Source of the DNA: Gordonia hydrophobica NBRC 16057 | GTDB taxonomy: Bacteria > Actinomycetota > Actinomycetes > Mycobacteriales > Mycobacteriaceae | Assembly (NCBI RefSeq): GCF_001592365.1 | Contig: NZ_BCWU01000010.1 | Location: 1 to 64,000 of the forward strand | DNA length: 64,000 nucleotides | Direction: 5' to 3' | Part shown: in pieces, positions 28,856 through 40,091 of the stretch | How positions within the stretch are numbered: the first letter of the stretch is position 1 | Layout: every line of letters begins with the position of its first letter | Program-made: the position numbers and the translations under genes | Notes under the pieces: model-generated | Told to the model about the DNA's origin: nothing | What the model saw: the letters and a program-made list of their open reading frames with translations, nothing else | Databases searched by the model: none

Positions 28856-30237
28856 GAGCGGTCCCCGTCCGGGTCGGTCGCCGGGACGCCGTCGACGATC
28901 GTCATCCAGACCTTGTCGACGCGACGCTGATCCATCTGCACCACGGTCGCCTGCCAGCGCGGCTCCGGGCTCTCCAGGGGAGCGTCGTTCGCGGACTCGT
29001 GTAGCGGCAGATCGATGATGTCTCCCGTTCGGGGGATGCGGCCGAGGCTGAACATGATCAGGCCGCCCAGCGTCTCGTACGAGCCCTCGGGTGCTCGGTA
29101 GCCGATGGCGGTCTGCACTTCGTCGAGCCGCAGCAGCCCGGAGCAACGGAAGCCGTTGCCGACCGGGGTCACGTCGGATTCCTCGAGGTCGTGCTCGTCG
29201 GTGACGTCGCCGAGGATCTCCTCGACGATGTCCTCCGAGGTCACCAGGCCCGCGGTGCCGCCGTATTCGTCGATCACGACGCACACCTCCAGACCGTTGG
29301 ACGAGATGCGGTCCATCAGTGAATCGCTGTCGAGGCTGTCCGGCACCCGGGTCACGGGCCGGGCCAGCGAGCGCAGGGAGGTGGTGGCCAGGCTCTGCGG
29401 CGGCAGGGTGAACGCCTGCTTGATGTGGACCACGCCGACGAGATTGTCGAGGTCGCCTGCCTCGGCGACCAGAAACCGGGAGTGCCCGGTCCGCGACGCC
29501 GCAGCGATCAGGTCGCGGACCGAATCGCCCGGCTCCAGGGACTCGATGCGCACGCGCGGGGTCATCAGGTCTTCGGCCGTCAGATCGCCGAACCGCAGTG
29601 AGCGGTCGACGAGGGTGGCGGTGTCGGCGTCGAGTGAGCCGCGCAGTGCCGAATTGCGGACGAGGGCGGCGAGTTCGGCGGCCGACCGCGCCGACCCGAG
29701 CTCTTCGGTCGGCTCGATGCCCAGCCGGCGGACCAGCGCGTTGGCGGTGCCGTTGAGGCCGTTGATCGCGAACTTGAAGAATGTCGAGAAGAGTGAGAGC
29801 GGGGTCGCCGTCGCCCGTGCCACGCCGAGCGGTTTGGCGATGGCCAGGTTCTTCGGCATCAACTCGCCGAGGACCATCGACAGCGATGTCGCGATGATCA
29901 ATGCCAAGGCCAGCGAGACGCCGCCCACGGCGCCGTCGGGAATGCCGATCGCGGTCAGCACCGGATCGAAGATCCGTGCCAGCACCGGCTCGGCGATGTA
30001 ACCGGTGACCAGCGTGGTGATGGTGATGCCCAGCTGAGCACCGGAGAGTTGGAACGAGAGGGTCTTGTGCGCTTTCTCCACCGCGCGGGCGCGCCGGTCG
30101 CCGCGGCGAGCGACGTCGCCCGCGATGGTCGAGCGTTCCAACGCCGTCAGGGAGAACTCACCGGCGACGAACAGCGCCGTCCCCAGCGTCAGCGCGACGA
30201 AGCCGACCAGGCTGAGCACGATGATGAGGATGTCCAC
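28852..30237 (-). CDS. CNNM/HlyC-CorC family membrane protein (full length)
   Basis: Encodes 461 residues. DUF21 membrane domain (F-V-A-G-E-F-S-L-T-A, S-G-A-Q-L-G-I-T-I-T), a CBS pair with the M-T-P-R-V-R segment and V-V-I-D-E-Y-G-G-T-A-G-L-V-T, then a C-terminal CorC_HlyC domain (Y-E-T-L-G-G-L-I-M). Likely divalent cation export or sensing at the membrane. GTG at 30237 lies 9 bp after the guaB1 stop. Transcribed with the shorter paralogue and probably guaB1. Confidence 0.9.
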   Translation of the reverse strand: MDILIIVLSLVGFVALTLGTALFVAGEFSLTALERSTIAGDVARRGDRRARAVEKAHKTLSFQLSGAQLGITITTLVTGYIAEPVLARIFDPVLTAIGIPDGAVGGVSLALALIIATSLSMVLGELMPKNLAIAKPLGVARATATPLSLFSTFFKFAINGLNGTANALVRRLGIEPTEELGSARSAAELAALVRNSALRGSLDADTATLVDRSLRFGDLTAEDLMTPRVRIESLEPGDSVRDLIAAASRTGHSRFLVAEAGDLDNLVGVVHIKQAFTLPPQSLATTSLRSLARPVTRVPDSLDSDSLMDRISSNGLEVCVVIDEYGGTAGLVTSEDIVEEILGDVTDEHDLEESDVTPVGNGFRCSGLLRLDEVQTAIGYRAPEGSYETLGGLIMFSLGRIPRTGDIIDLPLHESANDAPLESPEPRWQATVVQMDQRRVDKVWMTIVDGVPATDPDGDRS

Positions 30238-30246
30238 CGTCGCAGG

Positions 30247-32666
<2,420 letters not shown>

Positions 32667-32711
32667 CGGCCTTCCTCAGTGTCTCGGGACGTCAGTCGCG
32701 GGTCGGGGCAG

Positions 32712-33104
32712 TCAACGGTGGGTCGGGCGTGTCGCTTCGAGTTCGTCGAGCGCCTCGCGGAGTGCGGCGGCCTCATCGGCGCCGACTCGTCCGACGAACG
32801 ACACGAGCGCGGCGTGGCGCGACCCGGGGGCGTCGGCCGAACTCAGCGCATCGACCATCAGTTTCGCGACCAGATCTTCGCGGGGCGACGCGGCAGCGTA
32901 CTGATGCGCGCGGTCGTCGCGGATCTGATTGACGAGCCCCTTCTTGGTGAGGCGCTGCAGGACGGTCATCACCGTCGTGTAGGCCAGGTTCCGAGTATTA
33001 GACAACTCGGCATGGACTTGACGCACCGTCTGCGGTGTCGCCGAAGCCCATAGCGTGTCCATCACTGCACGCTCGAGGTCGCCCAATCCGTTCATCTTCT
33101 TCAT
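32712..33104 (-). CDS. blaI: BlaI/MecI family transcriptional repressor
   Basis: Encodes 130 residues: an N-terminal winged helix with V-R-Q-V-H-A-E-L and the conserved A-Y-T-T-V-M-T-V-L-Q-R-L-T-K-K-G-L-V recognition segment, then a dimer-forming tail that carries the cleavage region. In mycobacteria BlaI represses itself, blaC and ATP synthase genes. ATG at 33104 gives the usual M-K-K-M-N-G-L-G-D-L-E start. First gene of the blaI-M56 operon, divergent from the thioesterase. Confidence 0.92.
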   Translation of the reverse strand: MKKMNGLGDLERAVMDTLWASATPQTVRQVHAELSNTRNLAYTTVMTVLQRLTKKGLVNQIRDDRAHQYAAASPREDLVAKLMVDALSSADAPGSRHAALVSFVGRVGADEAAALREALDELEATRPTHR

Positions 33105-33265
33105 TCTACGTCGACTCCCAGGTTTCTCGGCTTCGGGTCGGCGATCCCGTGTCCAGGGACCGTCAGTGCTCGCATCAGTGTTGCGGACGGCGTTCGCGTC
33201 GACCTCGTCGGTCGCCGCTCGTGTCAGTGCAACGAACGAGGCTCGCCGCGTGTTCCCGCAACAGG

Positions 33266-33294
33266 TTGACACGTGACTAAGGTTAGCCTACATT
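33266..33294 (+). promoter_or_regulatory. Consensus promoter with embedded IdeR/DtxR-like sequence
   Basis: TTGACA at 33266-33271 and TACATT at 33289-33294 are separated by exactly 17 bp, the best sigma-70-type promoter in the window, reading toward the thioesterase gene. The spacer contains taaggttagccta (33278-33290), matching the central ten bases of the IdeR iron box and 14 of 19 overall. Either iron or BlaI might control it. Confidence 0.5.
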
Positions 33295-33349
33295 CAGTAT
33301 CAAGGATCGCGTGAGAGTCCTGAGGGCTGCAGAGACCCCCGATCCGTGG

Positions 33350-33390
33350 CAATGGCCCCCGCCGCTCGCTGTTGAGCGCGGGGGCCATTG
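33350..33390 (+). terminator. Hairpin in the 5' leader of the thioesterase gene
   Basis: A 13-bp perfect stem caatggcccccgc/gcgggggccattg encloses a loop with a further cgct/agcg pairing. It sits between the promoter at 33266 and the start at 33425, so it could act as an attenuator or as a terminator for upstream readthrough. Confidence 0.5.
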
Positions 33391-33424
33391 GCTTGCTCAG
33401 GCGAAAGGGTGGCAATCTTCAGAC

Positions 33425-33856
33425 ATGGAAAATCTTGCAGAGTCGATCGATACGACCGAGGCCCGCGGCTTCGACAAACTCCTCGGCTTCACCATCACGG
33501 AGGCGACCGGGGAGACCGTGATCGGCACCCTCGACGTCGACGAACACCACCACCAACCGTTCGGGATCACTCACGGCGGCGTCTACTGCGCCCTCGCCGA
33601 GAGTGCGGCCAGCGTGAGTGCCTTCTGCTGGCTTCAGGAATCGGGTATCGGCGGTTCCGCGGTCGGCGTCAACAACTCGACCGACTTCCTCCGGTCGGTC
33701 CGCAGCGGCGTGATCTCGGTGTCGACCACGCCCTTGCATCGGGGCCGCAGGCAGCAGTTGTGGCAGATCGACATGGTCGACGATGAAGGCCGCCTCGTCG
33801 CGCAGTCGCGTGTCCGGCTGCAGAACATCGAGATGCCCACGCTCCCCGGAGCCTGA
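33425..33856 (+). CDS. PaaI-type hotdog thioesterase
   Basis: Encodes 143 residues with the hotdog-fold pattern Q-P-F-G-I-T-H-G-G-V-Y-C-A-L-A-E-S-A-A-S, in which H-G-G and the following glutamate are the catalytic region of the PaaI/EntH group. It hydrolyses aryl- or acyl-CoA thioesters. The ATG has an aaagggtgg site upstream. Position and orientation match Rv1847, next to blaI. The substrate is unknown. Confidence 0.85.
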   Translation: MENLAESIDTTEARGFDKLLGFTITEATGETVIGTLDVDEHHHQPFGITHGGVYCALAESAASVSAFCWLQESGIGGSAVGVNNSTDFLRSVRSGVISVSTTPLHRGRRQQLWQIDMVDDEGRLVAQSRVRLQNIEMPTLPGA

Positions 33857-33867
33857 CATCGCCCACA

Positions 33868-33902
33868 GGATCGCCCCGAGACCGATGGTCTCGGGGCGAT
33901 CC
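33868..33902. terminator. Bidirectional terminator between thioesterase and ndh
   Basis: Perfect 16-bp stem ggatcgccccgagacc/ggtctcggggcgatcc with a 3-nt loop, exactly between the stops of the two convergent genes. Confidence 0.85.
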
Positions 33903-33917
33903 GGGTTCGGTGGGGGA

Positions 33918-35345
33918 TCAGCCTGCTTGCTCGTCCTTCTTGCCCTCGGCCTCGGCCTTGGCGGCGTCGGCGACTCGCAGGCGTTCCAGATACGACAGCT
34001 CGGTGAGCGCCGAGCGGGCATAGACCTGCTGCTCGGTCACGGCGAGCTGGGTCCGGCCGCGCGTGGAGAACGCGAAGAACCAGTTGATGAAGGTGTTGAG
34101 TCGGTTGCGGAAGCCGACCATGTACACCAGGTGCAGGGCCAGCCAGCCGAGCCATGCCAGGTAGCCCTCGGTCTCGAACTTGCGCTTGGTGAACGGCAGC
34201 GGCACCTGCATCACGGCACTGAAGCGCGACACCGTCGCCATGGACCCCTTGTCCCAGTAGCTGAACGGCTTGCGCTGCTCCGGGGTCTGGCCCTTGCGCA
34301 TCTCGGCGAGAATGGCGTCCGCCGCATAGCGGCCGCCCTGGATCGCGCCCTGTGCCACACCGGGCACACCGTCGACGGCCATCATGTCGCCGACCACGTA
34401 GACGTTGGAGTGCCCGGGGATCGTGAGGTCCGGGCCCACCTTGACGCGGCCTGCGCGGTCGAGTTCGGTGTCGGACTGCTCGGCGAGGACCTTGCCGAGT
34501 GAGCTGGCCTGCACACCCGCCGACCAGACCTTGCACTGACTCTCGATCCGCTCGACGGTGCCGTCCTGGTACTTCACGGACAGACCGTCGTAGTCCAGAT
34601 CGGTGACCATGGCACCGAGGCGGACGTCGACGCCGAGCTTCTCCAGCCGTTTCTTGGCCTTCTGCCCGAGCTTCGCACCGAACGGGCCCAGGACCGCGGG
34701 GGCTGCGTCGAGCAGGATCACCCGCGACTGTGTCGGGTCGATGTTCCGGAACGCGCCCTTGAGCGTGATGTCGCTCATCTCGGCGATCTGGCCGGCCATC
34801 TCCACACCGGTGGGGCCTGCGCCGACGACCACGAAGGTCAGCAGCTTCTCCTGCTCGGCGGGATCGTCGGACAACTCGGCCTGCTCGAAGGCGCCGAGGA
34901 TGCGACCGCGGAGTTCGAGCGCATGGTCGATCGTTTTCATGCCGGGCGCGTATTCGGCGAAGTGATCGTTGCCGAAGTACGACTGGTCGGCGCCCGCCGC
35001 CACGATGAGGTCGTCGTACGCCGTCTCGGTGACCCGTTCCAGCAACTGCGACCGGACGGTCTGATTCTTCAGATCGATGTCGAACACCTCACCGAGCAGG
35101 ACGCTGGCGTTCTTCTGATCGCGTAGGATGACGCGCGTCGCGGGGGCGATCTCGCCTTCGGCGATGATGCCCGTGGCGACCTGGTACAGCATCGGCTGGA
35201 AGAGGTGGTGGGTGGTCTTCGCGATCAGCGTGACGTCGACATCGGCCTTTTTGAGTCGCTGCGCGGCGAACAGGCCACCGAACCCCGAGCCGATGATGAC
35301 GACCTGACGGCGGCGCCGCGGGTTCGTGGCAGGGCTGCTGGTCAT
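33918..35345 (-). CDS. ndh: Type II NADH dehydrogenase
   Basis: Encodes 475 residues. FAD motif V-V-I-I-G-S-G-F-G-G near the N-terminus, NADH motif V-V-V-G-A-G-P-T-G-V-E in the middle, and the quinone-site stretch V-A-Q-G-A-I-Q-G-G-R-Y-A. A hydrophobic C-terminal part (L-A-W-L-G-W-L-A-L-H-L-V-Y-M-V-G-F) anchors it to the membrane. It oxidises NADH and reduces menaquinone without pumping protons. ATG at 35345 has a caggagtt site. Equivalent of Rv1854c. Confidence 0.95.
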   Translation of the reverse strand: MTSSPATNPRRRRQVVIIGSGFGGLFAAQRLKKADVDVTLIAKTTHHLFQPMLYQVATGIIAEGEIAPATRVILRDQKNASVLLGEVFDIDLKNQTVRSQLLERVTETAYDDLIVAAGADQSYFGNDHFAEYAPGMKTIDHALELRGRILGAFEQAELSDDPAEQEKLLTFVVVGAGPTGVEMAGQIAEMSDITLKGAFRNIDPTQSRVILLDAAPAVLGPFGAKLGQKAKKRLEKLGVDVRLGAMVTDLDYDGLSVKYQDGTVERIESQCKVWSAGVQASSLGKVLAEQSDTELDRAGRVKVGPDLTIPGHSNVYVVGDMMAVDGVPGVAQGAIQGGRYAADAILAEMRKGQTPEQRKPFSYWDKGSMATVSRFSAVMQVPLPFTKRKFETEGYLAWLGWLALHLVYMVGFRNRLNTFINWFFAFSTRGRTQLAVTEQQVYARSALTELSYLERLRVADAAKAEAEGKKDEQAG

Positions 35346-35491
35346 TGCGTAACTCCTGAATTCTGTTCTCGTGACGAAAATGCGTGGTCGGCAGCCAGTG
35401 CGGCGACGAGGATGTCCGTCTCCTCCCATGCTGGAACACTCGACTGCTTACGGTAGTCCGACCTGCCGGAGCAGGCATCCGGACGGTCGCG

Positions 35492-36112
35492 CTACGCGGG
35501 CAGGTCTTCGGCGGCCGGACCGCGGGGGCGATGATGTCGCCCGGGCGCGGCAGTCGTCGCCGGGCGGTGGTTGCGCAACCAGTCGCGACGCAGGACCTCG
35601 TACTCCACGTCCTGACCGGTGAAGCCGTCGTCGAAGTGCTCGCGCTGCAGATTCTCGGTGGCCAGTCGCATGCCGAGTTTCTGCATCACCCGTTGGGAGC
35701 GGACGTTGTCCGGATGCGTGCCCGCGAAGACGCGTTCGGTCGCGGTGGTGGTGAAGGCGACGTCGACCAGTGCCCGAGACGCCTCGGTCGCCAGGCCCCG
35801 ATGCCAGGATTCGCGCGCCAACCGATAACTGAGCTCCAACTCCGGCACCGCGGAGTGACGGGGGAGTCGCAGCCACACCCAGCCGGCCATGGCCTGTGTG
35901 CGCCTGTCGAACGCCAGCCACAGACCGGTGCCGTGATCGCGGAACTGAGCCTGCGACCGCGGGATCACCCAGTCGGTGATCACCGCGGTGGGCGTCGGCT
36001 CGCCGCCGGAGACGAACCGCATCACCTCGGGATCGGCGTCGAGAGCGTTCAGCAGCCCGGCGTCGACGGGCGCCACGGGGCGCAGTCGAAGTCGTCGCGT
36101 GCCGATGTCCAC
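35492..36112 (-). CDS. GNAT family N-acetyltransferase (RimJ-like)
   Basis: Encodes about 206 residues. The acetyl-CoA region is Y-R-L-A-R-E-S-W-H-R-G-L-A-T-E-A, followed by T-H-P-D-N-V-R-S-Q-R-V-M-Q-K-L-G-M, the hallmark of RimJ/RimL-type acetyltransferases. GTG at 36112 is chosen because it begins the canonical I-G-T-R-R-L-R-L-R-P strand and leaves a promoter space to the divergent gene. The C-terminal tail is proline- and arginine-rich. The acceptor is unknown. Confidence 0.82.
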   Translation of the reverse strand: MDIGTRRLRLRPVAPVDAGLLNALDADPEVMRFVSGGEPTPTAVITDWVIPRSQAQFRDHGTGLWLAFDRRTQAMAGWVWLRLPRHSAVPELELSYRLARESWHRGLATEASRALVDVAFTTTATERVFAGTHPDNVRSQRVMQKLGMRLATENLQREHFDDGFTGQDVEYEVLRRDWLRNHRPATTAAPGRHHRPRGPAAEDLPA

Positions 36113-36218
36113 CCGGCGAGTGTATCGGCGACGGACGACAAAAACCGGCGACTCGGCGCGGTGCGCCGCGCCCATCCCGGCGCGGGCCGCTGTCGGGGCC
36201 CAGCGATAAGGTGCAGCC

Positions 36219-36650
36219 ATGTCGGAGAACTCCTCGATGATCGAGATCCACTTGCGATGGGGCGACATGGATCCGCTCAATCACATCAACAACGTGCAGT
36301 TCGCGCGCATCCTCGAAGAAGCCCGGGTGCGCGCCATGCACGAGTGGTTCTCCGGGCGCACCCGGCCGTTCGCGTTCCTGATCGCGCGGCAGGAGATCGA
36401 ATACGTCACGCCGCTGCTGTACACGCCCGAGCCGGTGACCGTCGAGATCTGGATCTCGCGGATCGGCGGGAAGTCGTTCGACTACGGGTATCGGCTCCGG
36501 ACCGCCTCCGGTGAGCTGTCCGCGCTGGGCGAGACCACATGCACGACGGTCGACCGCGAGACCGGTCGACCGGCAGCGATCACCGACGAGCTCGACGCGG
36601 TCCTGCGTGCGCATCTCGGCGGCGAAGTCGAGTTGCGTCGCAGGCGATGA
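36219..36650 (+). CDS. 4HBT/YbgC-type acyl-CoA thioesterase
   Basis: Encodes 143 residues with the 4-hydroxybenzoyl-CoA thioesterase pattern R-W-G-D-M-D-P-L-N-H-I-N-N-V at residues 13-26, where the aspartate and N-H are catalytic. Hydrolyses a short or branched acyl-CoA. It is followed after 69 bp by recC, with which it may share a transcript. Confidence 0.88.
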   Translation: MSENSSMIEIHLRWGDMDPLNHINNVQFARILEEARVRAMHEWFSGRTRPFAFLIARQEIEYVTPLLYTPEPVTVEIWISRIGGKSFDYGYRLRTASGELSALGETTCTTVDRETGRPAAITDELDAVLRAHLGGEVELRRRR

Positions 36651-36719
36651 CCGGCCGACGCATGCGGTGTCACAGGAGCGTGACAGCACGTTCGTGGTGA
36701 GGAGAGGGGAGAGTCAAGC

Positions 36720-39700
36720 GTGTTGACCGTGCACCGCGCCGAGTCCGCGCAGCAGTTGGTGGACGTACTGGCGCAGACGCTCGCGACGCCATTGGCCGAT
36801 CCCATGCAGACCGAGATCGTCGCGGTCCCCGAACGAGGGGTGGAGCGATGGCTGCGACAGCAACTGTCCCTTCGGCTCGGAACCGGATCGTCCGGCACGG
36901 ACGGGATCGCCGCCAACATCGCGTTCGACTCACCGCGGTCGTTGCTGCGCCAGGTCATCGACGGCGTGGCGACCGACCCGGACGCCGCGGAGAGCTGGTT
37001 CGCGGACCGCCTGCGCTGGCCGGTGCTCCGGGTCATCGACGCCCACCTCGCCGACCCGCACCTGGCGGTGCTCGCCACGCACCTGGGGTTGGGGGAAGCC
37101 GGGGGCGCCCAACGCGGCCGGAGGCTGTCGACGGCGTCGACGATCGCCGGCCTGTTCAGCGCGTACGGGTGGCAGCGGCCGACCATGATCGCCGAATGGG
37201 CGGCCGGCGACGACACCGATGGCACCGGGACGCTCTTGGCCGATCACCTGCGCTGGCAGCCGTGGCTCTGGCGACTGGTCAGAGCCGAGATCGGGCACGC
37301 GCATCTCGCGGAAGATCTCGGAGGGGTTCTCGAGCGGCTGCGAGACGATCCCGGAGCAGTCGACGTGCCGAACCGGTTCGCACTGTTCGGCGCCACGCGG
37401 ATCCCGCAGACCCTGCGCGTGGTTCTGGACGCGCTGGCGCAGCAACGCGACGTCGCCCTGTATCTGCCGCATCCTTCGCCCGCGCTGTGGGATCGCGTGG
37501 ACGCCGCCACCTCCGCTGCGCCGATGCAGCCCCGCGCCGGTCGAGTGCCGCTGCGGCCGAGTCATCCGCTGCTGGCCGCACTCTCCCGCGATGTCCAGGA
37601 ACTGCACGAGGTGTTGGCGCCCGCGATCGGCGCCTCGGTGCATCACCCGTCGCCGTCCGCGCCGACCTGCACTCTGCTGCGCGCCCTCCAGAACGGCATC
37701 CGCGACGACGCCCTGGTCCGGGTCGACGGCGCCCGGGCCGATGGAAGTCTGGAAGTGCATGCCTGCCACGGACCGGCTCGCCAAGTCGAGGTGCTGCGCG
37801 ATCGGCTGTTGCACCTGTTCGACGCCGATCCGTCATTGGAGCCGCGCGATGTGCTCATCATGTGCCCGGATGTGGACGCCTTCGCCCCGCTGATCGGTGG
37901 CGCCTTCGGACAGTCCGGGATGAGCGGCGACCACCCCGCATTCACCCTGCGGGTCCGGTTGGCGGACCGTGGCATCCGGACGCAGAACGCCGTGCTCGAC
38001 GTCGTGGCGCGCGTTCTCGACCTGGCCGCCGGGCGCGTCCGTGCGGGCGACCTCCTCGATCTGGTCGGCGCCGAACCCGTTCGCCGTCGATTCGGCTTCA
38101 GCGACGACGACGTCGATGCACTGACCGGCTGGGTGCAGCGCGCCGGCGTGCGCTGGGGCGTCGACGACGCTCAGCGCCGGCGGTTCGGGCTCGGCGGGTT
38201 TCCGCAGGGGACCGTTCACACCGGTCTCGACCGCATCCTGCTCGGCGTGGTCGCCGAGGAGTCCGAGAACGAATGGCTCGCCACGGCGTTGCCGCTGTCG
38301 GGCATCGACTCGACCGACACCGATCTCGCCGGACGGTTCGCCGAGTTCGCCGGGCGGCTCGCCGATCTTCTCGAGGACGTGTCGCAGCGGCATCTGACCG
38401 GTGCGTGGTCGGCGCTGTTGCTCCGGATGATCGATCTGCTCACCCAGACCGACGGCGACACGCAGTGGCAGCGAAGCCAGGCCGTCGGCATGCTGACCGA
38501 GGCGCTCGCGGTGCCCGACGGGACTGCGGAGTCCGAGCTCGAGCTGGCCGATCTGCGTGATCTGATGACGACCCTGCTCCGCGCGCGGCCGACCCGCACG
38601 AACTTCTGCACCGGAGAACTGACGGTCTGTTCCATGGTGCCGATGCGTTCGGTTCCGCATCGGGTGATCGCGGTGCTCGGCATGGACAGCGGCGCGTATC
38701 CGCGAGCCGGCGCCGTCGACGGAGACGACATTCTGCAGGTGACACCGATGGTCGGTGAACGCAACGTGCGTGACGAGGACCGCCAGGTGTTCCTGGACGC
38801 GGTCGGTGCGGCTACCGACAATCTGTTGGTCTTCTACACCGGAGCCAACGCGCTGACCGGAACGCAGACTCCGCCCGCGGTGGTCGTCAGCGAACTCCTC
38901 GACGCGGCGCGCGGGGTCCTCGGCATCGCCACCGGCGATCCCGTCCCGATCCTGCATCGGCACACCCTCCACGCCTTCGACGAGGCCAACTTCGTTCGCA
39001 CGTCGGGCGGCCCGTTCAGCTACGACACCGGCCTGCTGCCCGCGGCCCGGGCATTGAGCGCCCTGACTCGTTCGCACACGCGGGGGCCGCGCCTGCCGGT
39101 GATCGCCGACGAGACGCTGCCGCCCGCCGATCGGTCGGCGGACGTCGACCTGGACGACCTCATCGGGTTCCTCAGCGCACCGGTCGAGGGGTATGCGCGC
39201 CAGCGGCTAGGCGTCGGACTGCCCGACGACGCCGACGACCACTCCGACGAGCTGGCCGTCTCACTCGACGGGCTGGAACGGTGGGGGGTCGGCAACCGAT
39301 TTCTGGCGGCGCTCCTCGCAGGCGACGACCCGGCCGCCGCACAGGGCGCGGAGTTCCGTCGTGGATCGCTGCCGCCGTTCGCCTTCGGCGCTCGAGAGTT
39401 CTCGCCGATCCGCGACAAGGCGCAAGCCGTCGCGACGGCGGCGCACGGATACCGCGGCGACGCCGCCGATGCGATCGATGTGCGCGTCCGGCTGCCGGAC
39501 GGTCGTCGGCTGACGGGGACGGTCGGCGAGGTGTTCGCGGGCCGCCTGGTACCGGTGAGCTATTCGCGCCTCGCGCCCAAACATCGACTCGCCGCCTGGA
39601 TCCGGCTCCTTGCGATCGCCGCCGGATCGGACCGGGAGGTGTCCGAGGCGATCGTGATCGGCAGTGCGTCGGGCCGGTTCCCGTCGGCCAAGGTGAGCCG

Positions 39701-40091
39701 ACTGCATGTCCCGTCGAATCCCGCGGACCTGCTGAACGTGCTCGTCGCCATCCGAGACGCGGGTCTGTCCGCGCCGGTGGGACTGACGCTCGACGCGGCG
39801 AGCGCGGCTGCCTCGGAGTTCGTCCGGTCGGGCCGTGCGGAGCGGGCGCGCACTCGGGCGATGTGGACCTACCGGAAGTCGTACTCCGACCCGAATCGCT
39901 ACGCGAGCCTGGTCTTCCACGGCGACCCCGACGCAGCGGTCGAGTTCGAGACCCTCGCCGCCGCGGTGCCCGCCATCGACACGATGGCGGCCGCCGCCGG
40001 ATGGCTGCCCGGCGACGAGGCCACGGACATGTACGTCCGGCTCGCCGCAGGCCTGTTCGGGCCCCTGTTGCAGAACGAGGAGGACCGATGA
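36720..40091 (+). CDS. recC: Exodeoxyribonuclease V subunit gamma (RecC)
   Basis: Encodes 1123 residues, typical for RecC, the Chi-recognising scaffold with inactive helicase and nuclease folds. Recognisable stretches are V-P-E-R-G-V-E-R-W-L-R-Q-Q-L near the start, D-V-L-I-M-C-P-D-V in the centre, and I-A-V-L-G-M-D-S-G-A-Y-P-R in the second half. GTG at 36720 follows ggagagt. Its stop overlaps the recB ATG (ATGA). In mycobacteria RecBCD feeds single-strand annealing rather than RecA repair. Confidence 0.95.
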   Translation: MLTVHRAESAQQLVDVLAQTLATPLADPMQTEIVAVPERGVERWLRQQLSLRLGTGSSGTDGIAANIAFDSPRSLLRQVIDGVATDPDAAESWFADRLRWPVLRVIDAHLADPHLAVLATHLGLGEAGGAQRGRRLSTASTIAGLFSAYGWQRPTMIAEWAAGDDTDGTGTLLADHLRWQPWLWRLVRAEIGHAHLAEDLGGVLERLRDDPGAVDVPNRFALFGATRIPQTLRVVLDALAQQRDVALYLPHPSPALWDRVDAATSAAPMQPRAGRVPLRPSHPLLAALSRDVQELHEVLAPAIGASVHHPSPSAPTCTLLRALQNGIRDDALVRVDGARADGSLEVHACHGPARQVEVLRDRLLHLFDADPSLEPRDVLIMCPDVDAFAPLIGGAFGQSGMSGDHPAFTLRVRLADRGIRTQNAVLDVVARVLDLAAGRVRAGDLLDLVGAEPVRRRFGFSDDDVDALTGWVQRAGVRWGVDDAQRRRFGLGGFPQGTVHTGLDRILLGVVAEESENEWLATALPLSGIDSTDTDLAGRFAEFAGRLADLLEDVSQRHLTGAWSALLLRMIDLLTQTDGDTQWQRSQAVGMLTEALAVPDGTAESELELADLRDLMTTLLRARPTRTNFCTGELTVCSMVPMRSVPHRVIAVLGMDSGAYPRAGAVDGDDILQVTPMVGERNVRDEDRQVFLDAVGAATDNLLVFYTGANALTGTQTPPAVVVSELLDAARGVLGIATGDPVPILHRHTLHAFDEANFVRTSGGPFSYDTGLLPAARALSALTRSHTRGPRLPVIADETLPPADRSADVDLDDLIGFLSAPVEGYARQRLGVGLPDDADDHSDELAVSLDGLERWGVGNRFLAALLAGDDPAAAQGAEFRRGSLPPFAFGAREFSPIRDKAQAVATAAHGYRGDAADAIDVRVRLPDGRRLTGTVGEVFAGRLVPVSYSRLAPKHRLAAWIRLLAIAAGSDREVSEAIVIGSASGRFPSAKVSRLHVPSNPADLLNVLVAIRDAGLSAPVGLTLDAASAAASEFVRSGRAERARTRAMWTYRKSYSDPNRYASLVFHGDPDAAVEFETLAAAVPAIDTMAAAAGWLPGDEATDMYVRLAAGLFGPLLQNEEDR

